Origin: Acinetobacter bereziniae LMG 1003 = CIP 70.12
GTDB taxonomy: Bacteria; Pseudomonadota; Gammaproteobacteria; Pseudomonadales; Moraxellaceae
DNA length: 64,000 bases
Assembly (NCBI RefSeq): GCF_000368925.1
Contig: NZ_KB849755.1
Location: 165,584-229,583, forward strand
Reading direction: 5' to 3'
Position numbers and translations under genes: made by a program. This document shows, in pieces, positions 27,048 to 36,226 of the stretch. Position 1 is the first letter of the stretch, and every line of letters starts with the position of its first letter. The notes under the pieces are model-generated. The model was not told where the DNA came from, made no database searches, and saw only the letters and a program-made list of their open reading frames with translations.

Positions 27048-27281
27048 TTTCTTATACTTACTTAAAGAACTAAATCTTGATGAGGATCAATTTTGTATAC
27101 CTTGACTGAGCATAGCTAACTCATTTGAAGGTTTTATGACATAATTCAGGTTTTATTTACATATATCAGTTTATATTCAAGGTTTCGAGATTGGCGATTG
27201 AATACTTTAAATATAAAATATATAAAAATTGAAGATGATAATGCTCACACAATTTCAGTGCTGAGATAAGGATTTTGTAGA

Positions 27282-27932
27282 ATGGCGCAGTTCGCTGTTA
27301 TCGGTTTAGGTAGTTTTGGTGAAGCTGTTGCGCTTGAACTCACCAACTTAAACCATGATGTGATTGGTATTGATACATTAAAGAAAAATGTAGAAAACAT
27401 TGCAGATAAAATCAGTCATGCCGTCATTGCAGATGCAACAGATGAACATGTTTTAGATGAACTCAATATCAAAAATTGCGATGCTGTTGTAGTTGCAATT
27501 GGAGAAGATATTGAAGCCAGTATTTTGTGCGTACTTCATCTCAAAAACCTGGGTATTGAAAAGATTTTTGTCAAAGCCAAATCTAAATCCCACCACATGA
27601 TTTTATCGCATTTGGGAATCAGTAAAATCATTCACCCTGAAGAAGATATGGGAATCCGTGTTGCCCAGTCTTTAAGCTATCCGATGGTCAGACGCTATAT
27701 GGCGCTCAATAATGATCGTTATATCGTAAAAATTGAAATTGGTGCGAACTTACAAGGCGCTCAGTTTCAAACTGTCATGGAAAATACCCCAGAACTCACC
27801 ACTTTATTGTTACAACGTGGATCTCATGTTCTCTATGATATTGCACCTGGCACAATTTTACAGGAAAAAGACATTTTAATTCTTGAAGGACCTGTAGAAA
27901 TGCTCAGACAATTTTCGATTCGCTTCTTATAG
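27282..27932 (+). CDS. ktrA: Potassium uptake regulatory subunit, KtrA/TrkA-like
   Basis: 216 aa with an RCK_N Rossmann domain (VIGLGSFGEAVALELT, residues 6-21; then GIDTLKKNVENI, with the nucleotide-contacting acidic residue) and an RCK_C domain from about residue 135. A single RCK unit of this size is the KtrA form rather than the double-length TrkA of enterobacteria. It gates the membrane subunit in response to nucleotides. AAGGA lies 10 bp before the ATG. The stop is 8 bp from the start of ktrB, so the two form an operon. Confidence 0.88.
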   Translation: MAQFAVIGLGSFGEAVALELTNLNHDVIGIDTLKKNVENIADKISHAVIADATDEHVLDELNIKNCDAVVVAIGEDIEASILCVLHLKNLGIEKIFVKAKSKSHHMILSHLGISKIIHPEEDMGIRVAQSLSYPMVRRYMALNNDRYIVKIEIGANLQGAQFQTVMENTPELTTLLLQRGSHVLYDIAPGTILQEKDILILEGPVEMLRQFSIRFL

Positions 27933-27940
27933 TTATAACT

Positions 27941-29293
27941 ATGCGTTTATCTAAAAAAGAACTGATCAACAAGCAACACAACAGTATCAATCTCAGCCCT
28001 CCAAGCTTACTCGCTTTAGGTTTTCTGAGTTTTATTATTATTGGAACAGTGTTGCTCAAACTTCCTTTTGCCCATCAAGGTGATTTGACTTGGGTGGATG
28101 CCCTCTTTACTGCGACATCCGCAGTAACGATCACAGGGCTGTCAGTCGTGAATATCGGTGAATCACTGACCACTTTCGGTCAAGTGGTGGTTATGATCTT
28201 GATTCAATGTGGTGGTCTGGGATTTATGACCTTCGCAATCCTCGCTGCACTAAGTCTATCGTCCAAGATTGGGCTCAAACAGCAAATTATGGCGCAAGAA
28301 ACCATTGGGCAAACCAGTTTAGCAAGAGCAACTTTTACTGTTAAAGGTGTTTTTCTCTATTCATTATTTTTTGAAGCGATTGGTACGGGTATTCTGACCA
28401 TGGCATGGTCGCATCATTATGACCTAGAACACGCTTTCTTCTATGCCCTATTTTATAGTATTTCTGCTTTTAACAATGGTGGATTCTCACTATTCCCCAA
28501 CAGCTTAATGAGTTTCTCAGATCAGTACATGGTGACCTTTACCATCAGTATGTTATATATCATTGGTGGTATTGGTTTTGTTGTATTGATGGACATTAAG
28601 AAAGCCAAACGCTGGAAGAAACTTTCAACCAACAGCAAACTAATTCTGTCGACCATTGCTGGGCTCAATCTGTTTGCGTTTATCGTGATTTGGGCGATTG
28701 AAGCATCTAATCCACTCACACTTGCACCTATGTCTTTTGGTGACCAAGCACTTAACGCATGGTTTCATGCAACAGTTCCTCGTTCATCAGGCTTTAACAG
28801 TTTGGAAGTCAGCAGTATGAGCAATGCTTCTACCTTAATCACCATGGTGCTAATGTTTATTGGTGGTGGTTCGCTCAGTACTGCGGGTGGGATCAAAGTG
28901 GGTACTTTTATCATTATGATTTTAAGTGTCATCACTTTTTTAAAACGTTCAGATGAAATTACAGTTTTTGGTCATTCTGTTTCTCATCAAGCTACATTTA
29001 AAGCCCTTGCAGTCATAGCCATCACTTCTCTTTTGATTTTGATTGGTTTTTTTACTTTATTGATCCTTGAACCAGATAAAAAGTTTTTAGATTTACTATT
29101 TGAAGCGGTCTCCGCAGCATGCACTGTTGGTTTATCGCGAGGGATAACTGAAAATCTGCATGCAGGCAGTCAAATTGCCTTAATTTGTCTCATGTTTGCT
29201 GGACGTCTAGGTCCTCTTACATTAGCTTATTTGATTGCAACCCCGAATAAAAGTCGTGTGCGCCACCCTACTACAGAAATTCAAGTGGGCTAA
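27941..29293 (+). CDS. ktrB: Potassium uptake transmembrane subunit, KtrB/TrkH-like
   Basis: 450 aa inner-membrane protein of the TrkH/KtrB superfamily. Four repeated membrane-pore-membrane units are visible by their pore loops: SAVTITGLSVVN, ISAFNNGGFSLFP, TVPRSSGFNSLEV and SAACTVGLSRGIT, each with the selectivity-filter glycine. In the third membrane unit the glycine-rich MFIGGGSLSTAGGIK matches the intramembrane gate loop of the family. With KtrA it should import K+ (Na+ dependence is common in Ktr systems). Confidence 0.88.
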   Translation: MRLSKKELINKQHNSINLSPPSLLALGFLSFIIIGTVLLKLPFAHQGDLTWVDALFTATSAVTITGLSVVNIGESLTTFGQVVVMILIQCGGLGFMTFAILAALSLSSKIGLKQQIMAQETIGQTSLARATFTVKGVFLYSLFFEAIGTGILTMAWSHHYDLEHAFFYALFYSISAFNNGGFSLFPNSLMSFSDQYMVTFTISMLYIIGGIGFVVLMDIKKAKRWKKLSTNSKLILSTIAGLNLFAFIVIWAIEASNPLTLAPMSFGDQALNAWFHATVPRSSGFNSLEVSSMSNASTLITMVLMFIGGGSLSTAGGIKVGTFIIMILSVITFLKRSDEITVFGHSVSHQATFKALAVIAITSLLILIGFFTLLILEPDKKFLDLLFEAVSAACTVGLSRGITENLHAGSQIALICLMFAGRLGPLTLAYLIATPNKSRVRHPTTEIQVG

Positions 29294-29728
29294 CTTCTAT
29301 CTTTGCAGACGAAGTGTCTAAAGAATCATTCAATACATGCCCATCAGCTTATGCGGATGGGAAAATATTGAGCTTGAAGTTTTATTTATATAGTCAATCT
29401 GTTGAAAAATTCATACAGTAGAATATCATTTCTCTTGATCAATAAAATTAAAACGATCAATATATTGTTTAATGATATAAAGCTAACACTGCCACGCTTT
29501 AGCTCTAAAGTTTAAATTGTTTTGCGTAGGCGATACTTTACTTTTCAGAGATGAAAAGTAACAAAAATCTTCCGTTGAGCGAGGGGTACATCCTCATCCC
29601 CCCGCTCAACATGGCGACATCCATGTCGCCTCGTGATAGCAAGACTGTTTATGATTCAAAAGTACAAAATAAACGAATCATCCAAATCACTTGTATGAAT
29701 AATCAGGCGGTTTGACTATAGCTTGCAT
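29294..29728. other. Intergenic region with three consecutive hairpins
   Basis: After ktrB there is no annotated gene until the zapE terminator. Inside, positions 29538-29561, 29574-29610 and 29613-29630 form three back-to-back inverted repeats: TTACTTTTCA-gaga-TGAAAAGTAA; GTTGAGCG ... CGCTCAAC with inner GGGG/CCCC; and GGCGACAT-cc-ATGTCGCC. The GC content of the second and third is much higher than the surroundings. An ORF of 54 codons (29551-29715) starts in hairpin 1 and runs through the others. It looks like a dispersed structured element rather than a plain terminator. Confidence 0.55.
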
Positions 29729-29763
29729 AAAAAAGCGATCTTGTTGACCAAGATCGCTTTTTA
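29729..29763. terminator. Bidirectional-looking terminator between ktrB region and zapE
   Basis: Perfect 14-bp stem AAAAAGCGATCTTG / CAAGATCGCTTTTT with a 5-nt loop, A-rich on the left and T-rich on the right. It lies 14 bp past the zapE stop and serves zapE on the minus strand. Confidence 0.85.
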
Positions 29764-29777
29764 CATACATAAATCAA

Positions 29778-30932
29778 TTATTCAACTTCTAATTCACTGT
29801 TGCCTTTAATCAGACGATGTTCAGACTGTAAATATTCATCAGACTGCATTTCTAGCAAACGCGAACGTGTACGCTCAATTTCAAAGGCAAGCTTTTCACC
29901 TTGATAAATTTCAATAATTGAATCTTCAGAAGTTAATAATAATTTTACTCCACGATCATAAAACTCATCGACCAAATAAATAAAACGACGTGTTCCTTCT
30001 GAAAGCAAATCAGTCAAATGCGGTACATTACTCACAAGAACAGTATTATAAATATTTGCAATTTCAATAAAGTCAGATGGGCTACGCGGCTTCATACATA
30101 GCTCTCTGAAATCACACCATAATACATCTTCAGTATGTCCCAGAGTTTCAACAATACGATTATTAATCGTAATAGGTTCTTCCGACACCGTCTGTGAAGC
30201 TGTCAAAGCACTAAAACGTTTTGCCATCCACACTTTATGATCATCGGTTAGCGGCGCTTTAAACAATTGTGCCTGTTTCAATACTCGTAAACGATAATCT
30301 ACCCCAGCATCTACATTTAAAACGACGCAATGGGTTTTCACCATTTCAATGGTTGGGATAAAACGATCTCGATGGATACCATTTTTGTATAAGCCATCTG
30401 GCGCAATATTTGAGGTTGCTACTAAAGTAATGCCACGAGTGAACAATTTCTGGAACAAGTCACTCAAAATCATTGCATCAGTCACATTGGACACAAAAAA
30501 TTCATCAAAGCAAATAACAACCGCTTCTTTGTAAATCTGATCTGCCACAATATCCAAAGGATTACGCTGCCCAGATAATTTATTAAGTTCTTTATGAACA
30601 AATTGCATAAAGTGATGAAAATGCATGCGTGTTTTACGACGAAATGGGATGGACTCGTAGAATTGATCCATTAACCATGTTTTCCCTCGTCCAACGCCAC
30701 CCCACATATAAACCCCTTTTGGCGCTGTTTGGCGACGGAAACGACGAAAAGCCTTTTTTGAAGCTTTATAACGATTAATCAGCTCTTGCCATACACGTTC
30801 CAGCTCATGTACTGCTTGTGCTTGAGCATCATCTGGTAAAAATTGCCCAGAGGATAATGCTTTGGCATAACGCTCAGCAGGTGAAACGGGAGTAAATGCT
30901 GTTGAGGAAGTTCTATTCTGATCTAATAACAT
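29778..30932 (-). CDS. zapE: Cell division protein ZapE (AFG1-like ATPase)
   Basis: 384 aa AAA-type ATPase. Walker A is GGVGRGKT (residues 78-85), with the family-typical FHHFMQFVHKEL after it and Walker B in VICFDEFFV. Downstream are SNIAPDGLYKNGIHRDRFIPTI and the conserved LLTSEDSI. ZapE associates with the division ring and modulates FtsZ in E. coli; the eukaryotic relative is Afg1/LACE1. ATG start has only a weak ribosome binding site. Alone in its transcription unit. Confidence 0.93.
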   Translation of the reverse strand: MLLDQNRTSSTAFTPVSPAERYAKALSSGQFLPDDAQAQAVHELERVWQELINRYKASKKAFRRFRRQTAPKGVYMWGGVGRGKTWLMDQFYESIPFRRKTRMHFHHFMQFVHKELNKLSGQRNPLDIVADQIYKEAVVICFDEFFVSNVTDAMILSDLFQKLFTRGITLVATSNIAPDGLYKNGIHRDRFIPTIEMVKTHCVVLNVDAGVDYRLRVLKQAQLFKAPLTDDHKVWMAKRFSALTASQTVSEEPITINNRIVETLGHTEDVLWCDFRELCMKPRSPSDFIEIANIYNTVLVSNVPHLTDLLSEGTRRFIYLVDEFYDRGVKLLLTSEDSIIEIYQGEKLAFEIERTRSRLLEMQSDEYLQSEHRLIKGNSELEVE

Positions 30933-31040
30933 ATCGTATTGTTACTTTTAAAGGCTAAAGGAAGTATATCGAAGATTCATTTTTGATAAATAAAACTTTG
31001 GCATAATTTCGATACTGTATTTCATTTTAACACCACCTGT

Positions 31041-32051
31041 TTATTTACCGTACTGTCGCGGGCTTTGTCCAAACCAACGCTTAAACGCATGATTAAATGC
31101 CGCGGGTTCTGAATAGCCTAACAATTCGGCAATCACTTCAATCGAATACTCTTTGTATTCAATCAAACGTAAAGCTTTATGTTTAATTAACTGCTCTCGA
31201 ATCTGTTTATAGCTGGTATTCAATTGTTGCAACTGATGGCGCAAGGTACGCTCAGGAACATTTAAAGCCTGTGCAACCTCAGCCATCGATGGAATAACAC
31301 CTTGTTGTAATTCCAAATAATCATTGACACGTTGAATCAGCGGAGCAACTTTCTGTTCCTCAGCATTTAAACGCTCAATTTCAGCAATACATTTTGCCTC
31401 ATACACCCGATGGGTAATGGGATCAGCTGAAGGTATGGGCAATTGCATCACATCTTCATTAATCCAAAATGCAGCGTTATCACAATTAAAGTGTAAATCT
31501 GAACCATAATAATCATGGTATTGTTTTAAAATACTGGGATCTTGAGGTTGCTGAAACGGTAATTCAATTCTGACACTTGGTGCAGTTAATCCCATCATTT
31601 TATAAATATCGTCAAGAAATTTATAGGTCCCTGAAATTTCACATTGCGCCCGAAGTAAACCCATTTCGGTTTCCAAATCCACTGGTTGATAAGTCAGTGC
31701 AATTTGATGATGGCCTTTTTCAAGTCCAAGTACTCCATACAGATAAGTCAAACCTTGATAACGAATCCCATTTTGAATTGCATCACCGACATTACTGCAA
31801 GTCACCAATAGCATCAATAAAGGACCATATCCTGCTAGAGAATAATGCTGACCAATGAATAAACCTGTTTCAGGCTGTACACCTTGACCGATAATTTTCT
31901 GAATATCCCACTCTAAACTGGGATGAATAATTGAACTCGGATCAAGTGCATCAGCTTTAATCCCGACACTTGCAAGACGTGAGTCAACATCAATTCCCGC
32001 ATTACGCATACCGTGAATTAAATACATTAAACCGAGAATCGATCGCTTCAT
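31041..32051 (-). CDS. AraC family transcriptional regulator with N-terminal arabinose-binding-like domain
   Basis: 336 aa. The first 200 residues resemble the AraC N-terminal domain of the OruR/ArgR-like group (YLIHGMRNAGIDVDSRL, LFIGQHYSLAGYGPLLML). The C-terminal 95 residues hold two HTH motifs: VPSMAEVAQALNVPERTLRHQL-type and IAELLGYSEPAAFNHAFKRWFGQSPRQY. It is divergent from a Baeyer-Villiger-type monooxygenase with a 154-bp shared promoter region, so it is likely to control that gene in response to its substrate (typical of alkane, ketone or lipid catabolic loci). Confidence 0.85.
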   Translation of the reverse strand: MKRSILGLMYLIHGMRNAGIDVDSRLASVGIKADALDPSSIIHPSLEWDIQKIIGQGVQPETGLFIGQHYSLAGYGPLLMLLVTCSNVGDAIQNGIRYQGLTYLYGVLGLEKGHHQIALTYQPVDLETEMGLLRAQCEISGTYKFLDDIYKMMGLTAPSVRIELPFQQPQDPSILKQYHDYYGSDLHFNCDNAAFWINEDVMQLPIPSADPITHRVYEAKCIAEIERLNAEEQKVAPLIQRVNDYLELQQGVIPSMAEVAQALNVPERTLRHQLQQLNTSYKQIREQLIKHKALRLIEYKEYSIEVIAELLGYSEPAAFNHAFKRWFGQSPRQYGK

Positions 32052-32205
32052 TTCATCATCATTTCATTTTCACCCAAACTTTTTACTACAAAGTCAACTT
32101 TTTGGAAATTGCCGAATATATCAATTTTCATGTCAGTGCAATCATATTTCAAATTCTACAATTTCTATATTCTATGCAAAACTGGAAAACTCAGAGTAAA
32201 GAAAA

Positions 32206-33723
32206 ATGAGTACAACATCTGCGGTTAAAGCAAAATCAACACAAGTTGCAATTATTGGAGCAGGTTTTGGGGGATTAGCCATGGCAATTCGCTTAATACA
32301 AGCCAATATCCATGACTTCATTATCCTTGAAAAAGCCAATGATGTGGGCGGTACTTGGCGTGAAAACCAGTACCCTGGTGCTGCTTGTGATGTTCAATCG
32401 CACATGTACTCACTTTCATTCGCCCCCAAAACTGATTGGTCAAAACGTTATGCGGAAGCACCTGAGATTTTTGATTATATCCAAGATTTGATTCAAGAAT
32501 ATGATTTAAAAAAATATATTCAATTTAACCAAGAAGTGATTTCTGCACAATATGACGAAGATCAGTTTAATTGGCATTTAGCATTAAAAAATGGTCAGCA
32601 AATTGATGCACAATTTGTTATTTTTGCATCTGGTCCTCTGCATGTTCCACAAATTCCACAGATTAAAGGCATTGAAAAATTTAAAGGTGAAGTGTTTCAC
32701 TCCTCTCAATGGAACCATAAATATAATCTAAATCAAAAGAATGTTGCCTCCATTGGGACTGGAGGAAGTGCAATTCAGTACATTCCTGAAATCGCTGCCA
32801 AAGTCAAAAATCTCTATGTATTACAACGGACACCTGCTTGGGTAATCCCACGTGATGAGCGTGCCTACAATACGCTTGATAAAAAGCTATTTCAGCGCTT
32901 TGAATGGTTTAGAAAACTACATCGTGCCCGTTTATATTGGTCGAATGAGTCGCGTGTAGTACCTATTGTTAAACCACAAATCATGAAATACGGTCAAAAA
33001 CTTGCTGAAGCCTTCATTAAATTCCAAGTCAAAGATCAACAAACAGCGAAAAAACTCATTCCTGATTATGTTATGGGCTGTAAACGCATCCTTATTTCAA
33101 ATAAATATTTTCCAACTTTCAATCGTGACAATGTTGAACTGATTACTGATGCTATTCAAGAAATAACGGAAGACAGCATCATCACGAAAGATGGTAAAGC
33201 ACGCCAAATTGATTGTTTAATCTATGGTACTGGTTTTATTACTGATCCACGCATTTACTTAAAATCTTTTGATTGCTATGGGGAAAATGGTCTTGAATTA
33301 AAACAAGCTTGGAAAGATGGCGCAGAAAGCTACTATGGTGTCATTACCAAAGGCTTTCCAAATCTATTCCAATTACTTGGACCGAATACTGTATTAGGGC
33401 ATAACTCTGTTATTTTCATGATCGAATCCCAAGTCAATTATATTTTACAATTGATTCAAATGGTGCAAAAAACCCAAACGCAAGCTGTTGTCGTTAAAGC
33501 AGAAATTCAAGATCAATTTAATGAAAAAGTTCAAAAGCAACTTGAAGGTACCGTTTGGCAGTCAGGTTGTGTGAGTTGGTATCAACAGGATGGCGGTAAA
33601 AACTTTGCGCTTTGGCCTACATATACCTGGAAGTTTTGGTTAGAAACACGCAAGCTTAATCCGAGTGATTTTAGACTGTTAGGAAACAAACAAAAACTTC
33701 AAGCCAAATCTCAAGCCGCATAA
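32206..33723 (+). CDS. Flavin-containing Baeyer-Villiger-type monooxygenase
   Basis: 505 aa. N-terminal FAD-binding GAGFGG (residues 18-23), the Baeyer-Villiger fingerprint FKGEVFHSSQW (pattern FxGxxxHxxxW), and a second dinucleotide fold SIGTGGSAIQYIPEIA for NADPH. The family inserts oxygen next to ketones to give esters or lactones, or oxidises soft heteroatoms. The substrate is unknown; the divergent AraC regulator suggests induction by a compound to be degraded. AAAGAAAA precedes the ATG. Acinetobacter is a well-known source of such enzymes (cyclohexanone monooxygenase), but this is a distinct, shorter family member. Confidence 0.88.
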   Translation: MSTTSAVKAKSTQVAIIGAGFGGLAMAIRLIQANIHDFIILEKANDVGGTWRENQYPGAACDVQSHMYSLSFAPKTDWSKRYAEAPEIFDYIQDLIQEYDLKKYIQFNQEVISAQYDEDQFNWHLALKNGQQIDAQFVIFASGPLHVPQIPQIKGIEKFKGEVFHSSQWNHKYNLNQKNVASIGTGGSAIQYIPEIAAKVKNLYVLQRTPAWVIPRDERAYNTLDKKLFQRFEWFRKLHRARLYWSNESRVVPIVKPQIMKYGQKLAEAFIKFQVKDQQTAKKLIPDYVMGCKRILISNKYFPTFNRDNVELITDAIQEITEDSIITKDGKARQIDCLIYGTGFITDPRIYLKSFDCYGENGLELKQAWKDGAESYYGVITKGFPNLFQLLGPNTVLGHNSVIFMIESQVNYILQLIQMVQKTQTQAVVVKAEIQDQFNEKVQKQLEGTVWQSGCVSWYQQDGGKNFALWPTYTWKFWLETRKLNPSDFRLLGNKQKLQAKSQAA

Positions 33724-33773
33724 TTTTTTGATAATCAGGACATAATATTGCAAGCAGCTTTTAAAAGCTTCGC

Positions 33774-33779
33774 TATAAT
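33774..33779 (+). promoter_or_regulatory. Candidate -10 box (TATAAT) for lysO
   Basis: A consensus TATAAT ends 30 bp before the lysO ATG. A transcript starting about 7 bp later would have only about 24 nt of leader and no clear ribosome binding site. A TTGCAA lies 20 bp upstream, which is wide for a -35. Upstream, 33756-33769 is a perfect 14-bp palindrome AGCTTTTAAAAGCT. Confidence 0.45.
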
Positions 33780-33809
33780 AGATAGGTTTTCACTGCCTAT
33801 CTATTTTTT
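33778..33809 (+). terminator. Hairpin with T-run, probable terminator of the monooxygenase gene
   Basis: Arms ATAGATAGG (33778-33786) and CCTATCTAT (33796-33804) with a 9-nt loop, then a run of T that ends at the lysO ATG (33810). It sits directly before the next start codon and overlaps the candidate -10 box of that gene. Confidence 0.65.
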
Positions 33810-34718
33810 ATGCAATCGCTTTGGTTAATTTTTCAACTATTATTTTGCTTGTTTTTAGGATTTATTCTCGCTCGAAGAATTCCTCAAATTATTGAAAAAA
33901 TCGCGTTCAAGATATTACCTTATTTCACTTATATTTTACTGATTGCGATTGCCATCGAATTTTCTCAGACCATTCACAATATTGCCAGTCCTGCACAAAT
34001 ATTAACCAGCGCCCTGACGATCGCATTAACCACATCATTGGGTGCTTTTATCTGTTGCTACATCGTGTTTAAAGCGATTGGATTTAAACCCGCCCAAGGT
34101 AAAGTCTCTGCTGAGTTATTGCTCGGTTCGTTATTAAATATTAGTTATGCCTTTGTCGCTTTGGCAATCGGTTATGCACTGGCTGAGTTTGCACATGCTG
34201 CTGATTTACCTTTACATATCAGTACATGGAACCTACTTTTAGTTTATATGCTGTTGATCGGTTTGGATCTAGCTTATTCACCACTGGATCGTTCTTGGTT
34301 AAATTGGAAAATCATGCTGGTTCCTTTGGCATGTGTAATCGGTTCACTCTTTGGTGCAATCGCTTCATTTTTCTTGATACAAGGCATCAGTATGAGAGAT
34401 TTAATCATGTTATCGCAAGGTTATGGTTTCTATTCTATGACTGGGATTGTAGTAACAGAATTAAAGAACGCTCACTTAGGTAGTGTGGCTTTAATGAATG
34501 ATTTATTTAGAGAAATATTTGCAATTTTATTTATGTATCTGATTGGATGGCGTTACCCACGATCTGCAATTTCTTCAGCTGGTGCAACAGCAATGGATGT
34601 CACATTACCTATGGTAAAACAAGCCTGCGGCAATGACTTTATTCCACATGCGATGGTCAGTGGTTTTGTCCTGTCTGTACTTGCTCCAATTGCGGTCAGC
34701 ATATTGGCAGCACTTTAA
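33810..34718 (+). CDS. lysO: LysO family lysine exporter
   Basis: 302 aa inner-membrane protein of the LysO/YbjE (DUF340) family, which exports L-lysine in E. coli (299 aa). About eight hydrophobic segments. The C-terminal half shows the conserved GFYSMTGIVVTELKNAHLG, SVALMNDLFREIFA and SSAGATAMDVTLPMVKQACG. The start codon follows a T-run without a Shine-Dalgarno sequence; another in-frame ATG is not close, so this start is kept. Unlike azlCD further on, it has no regulator beside it. Confidence 0.85.
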   Translation: MQSLWLIFQLLFCLFLGFILARRIPQIIEKIAFKILPYFTYILLIAIAIEFSQTIHNIASPAQILTSALTIALTTSLGAFICCYIVFKAIGFKPAQGKVSAELLLGSLLNISYAFVALAIGYALAEFAHAADLPLHISTWNLLLVYMLLIGLDLAYSPLDRSWLNWKIMLVPLACVIGSLFGAIASFFLIQGISMRDLIMLSQGYGFYSMTGIVVTELKNAHLGSVALMNDLFREIFAILFMYLIGWRYPRSAISSAGATAMDVTLPMVKQACGNDFIPHAMVSGFVLSVLAPIAVSILAAL

Positions 34719-34784
34719 ACGATTTATAATTTCGAATGTTTTTCATACATCGTTAGATTAAAATGTTCTTTATAATGCAACCAA

Positions 34785-34822
34785 AAATAACCCTCTTTTC
34801 AATATTGAAAGAGGGTTTACTT
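34785..34822. terminator. Terminator between lysO and pyrF
   Basis: Arms AACCCTCTTTTC and GAAAGAGGGTT around TATT, followed on the minus strand by ATTTTTGG. It mainly serves pyrF, whose stop is at 34824; the right side is also T-rich enough to stop lysO transcripts. Confidence 0.75.
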
Positions 34823-34823
34823 T

Positions 34824-35504
34824 TTAAAGCGTTGCGAGAATATCTTGAAGTGTTTGGCTTGGATTTTCCGATTGAGTAATCGGTCGACCAATGACTAAAT
34901 GTGTCGAACCATCAAGCATCGCTTGTTTAGGTGTAACGATACGTTTTTGATCGTCTGCATTTGCACCTGCTGGGCGAATCCCAGGTGTAACAAGCGCAAA
35001 TTCTGCACCTAGCTCTTGGCGTAACATTTTTGCTTCTTGTGCAGAACAGACTACACCATCCAAACCACTGTCTTGAGTGAGTTTGGCAAGACGCTTCACT
35101 TGCTCAAAAGGTTCTATATCTAAACCAATATCTCGTAGATCTTCACGCCCCATTGAGGTCAAAACAGTTACAGCGATCAGTTGTGTAGAATAATTACCTG
35201 CTTTTAAACGCTCTACACAGGTCTCCATCATCTTACGACCACCAGAAGCGTGCACATTCACCATCCATACGCCTAAGTCAGCCGCAGCACATACTGCCTG
35301 AGCAGTCGTGTTTGGAATATCATGAAATTTCAAGTCCAAAAATACTTCAAAGCCTTTATCATGCAATGCTTTAACGACACTTGGACCTTCATGAGTAAAT
35401 AGTTCTTTACCCACCTTTAAACGGCATAGTGATGGATCGAGCTGATCAGCAATTTTTAGGGCGTCATATTGGCTTTTTGCATCTAAGGCAACAATAATAC
35501 TCAC
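34824..35504 (-). CDS. pyrF: Orotidine 5'-phosphate decarboxylase
   Basis: Last step of UMP synthesis. 226 aa. Active-site DLKFHDIPNT (Asp-Lys-x-x-Asp array), the N-terminal IVALDAKS strand and the phosphate-binding VTPGIRPAG and VIGRPIT are all present. Start is GTG at 35504. In Acinetobacter pyrF commonly follows rpsA-ihfB-lapA; here an XRE regulator and azlCD lie in between. Confidence 0.96.
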   Translation of the reverse strand: MSIIVALDAKSQYDALKIADQLDPSLCRLKVGKELFTHEGPSVVKALHDKGFEVFLDLKFHDIPNTTAQAVCAAADLGVWMVNVHASGGRKMMETCVERLKAGNYSTQLIAVTVLTSMGREDLRDIGLDIEPFEQVKRLAKLTQDSGLDGVVCSAQEAKMLRQELGAEFALVTPGIRPAGANADDQKRIVTPKQAMLDGSTHLVIGRPITQSENPSQTLQDILATL

Positions 35505-35607
35505 GGATCTTCATTCCATCACATAAAATTTGGCACATTATAAAGTGATTAGGAGAAGCAGAAAACCGACTTCACTAAAAAACCCAGTTTTAACATTGCA
35601 AAATGCA

Positions 35608-36156
35608 CTATCTCTGTTCAGAAATTAGAATTGCACGTGTATCTTGCTCGAGTGCTTCAAAGATATGCGCTTGATCTGCTGGATAAGACATATAATCACC
35701 AGCTTTTAGAACTTCATAAGCATTGACCAAACCTACTTTCGCTGATCCCTGCATGATAATAATATGCTCTACACTCCCTACGGGATGCGGTTGACTACAA
35801 CGAGGTTCTCCTGGTTGAGTCGTTAAAATATACACATCACGTCTTGCATTCGGTGGACATGTTGCTAACAAGACTGCTTGATAATTCGATATTTCAGAAG
35901 TTACAGAAGCACCTTCTCCATAGCGAATAACTTGCGATGATTGTGTTTGTACCTCTACCAGTTTAGCAAAAGGAATATTTAAAGCCACACATAATGCCCA
36001 TAATGTTTCCAGACTAGGATTACCCTGTCCAGACTCAAGCTGAGAGAGTGTAGATTTCGCGATGCCTGCACGTCTTGCAACCTCTCCTAAGGACAAGGCT
36101 GCACTTTTTCGTTCTCTTTGTAAATTGGTTGCAATGATTTCAATAGGTATCGTCAT
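35608..36156 (-). CDS. XRE-type regulator with C-terminal cupin domain
   Basis: 182 aa from the ATG at 36156; the longer frame from 36207 would cross the shared promoter and operator. HTH at residues about 9-62 (LSLGEVARRAGIAKSTLSQLESGQGNPSLETLWALC), then a small cupin (YVLTTQPGE-like ILTTQPGEPRCSQPHPVGSVEHIIIMQGSAKVGL). Such XRE-cupin proteins often control amino acid transport or degradation genes next to them. It is divergent from azlC, and each gene has one copy of a 20-bp repeat upstream, so it probably represses both. Confidence 0.85.
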   Translation of the reverse strand: MTIPIEIIATNLQRERKSAALSLGEVARRAGIAKSTLSQLESGQGNPSLETLWALCVALNIPFAKLVEVQTQSSQVIRYGEGASVTSEISNYQAVLLATCPPNARRDVYILTTQPGEPRCSQPHPVGSVEHIIIMQGSAKVGLVNAYEVLKAGDYMSYPADQAHIFEALEQDTRAILISEQR

Positions 36157-36179
36157 TATTTCACTCAAAAAATACGATC

Positions 36180-36199
36180 GTTCGATTTGACGAACAATC
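36180..36199. promoter_or_regulatory. Operator-like repeat, copy 1 (near XRE-cupin gene)
   Basis: GTTCGATTTGACGAACAATC. It contains the inverted repeat GTTCG-N6-CGAAC and is 15/20 identical to copy 2 at 36227-36246. It lies 24 bp upstream of the ATG of the XRE-cupin gene. Confidence 0.6.
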
Positions 36200-36226
36200 A
36201 CAATCAAACTATTATAACAAATGACT

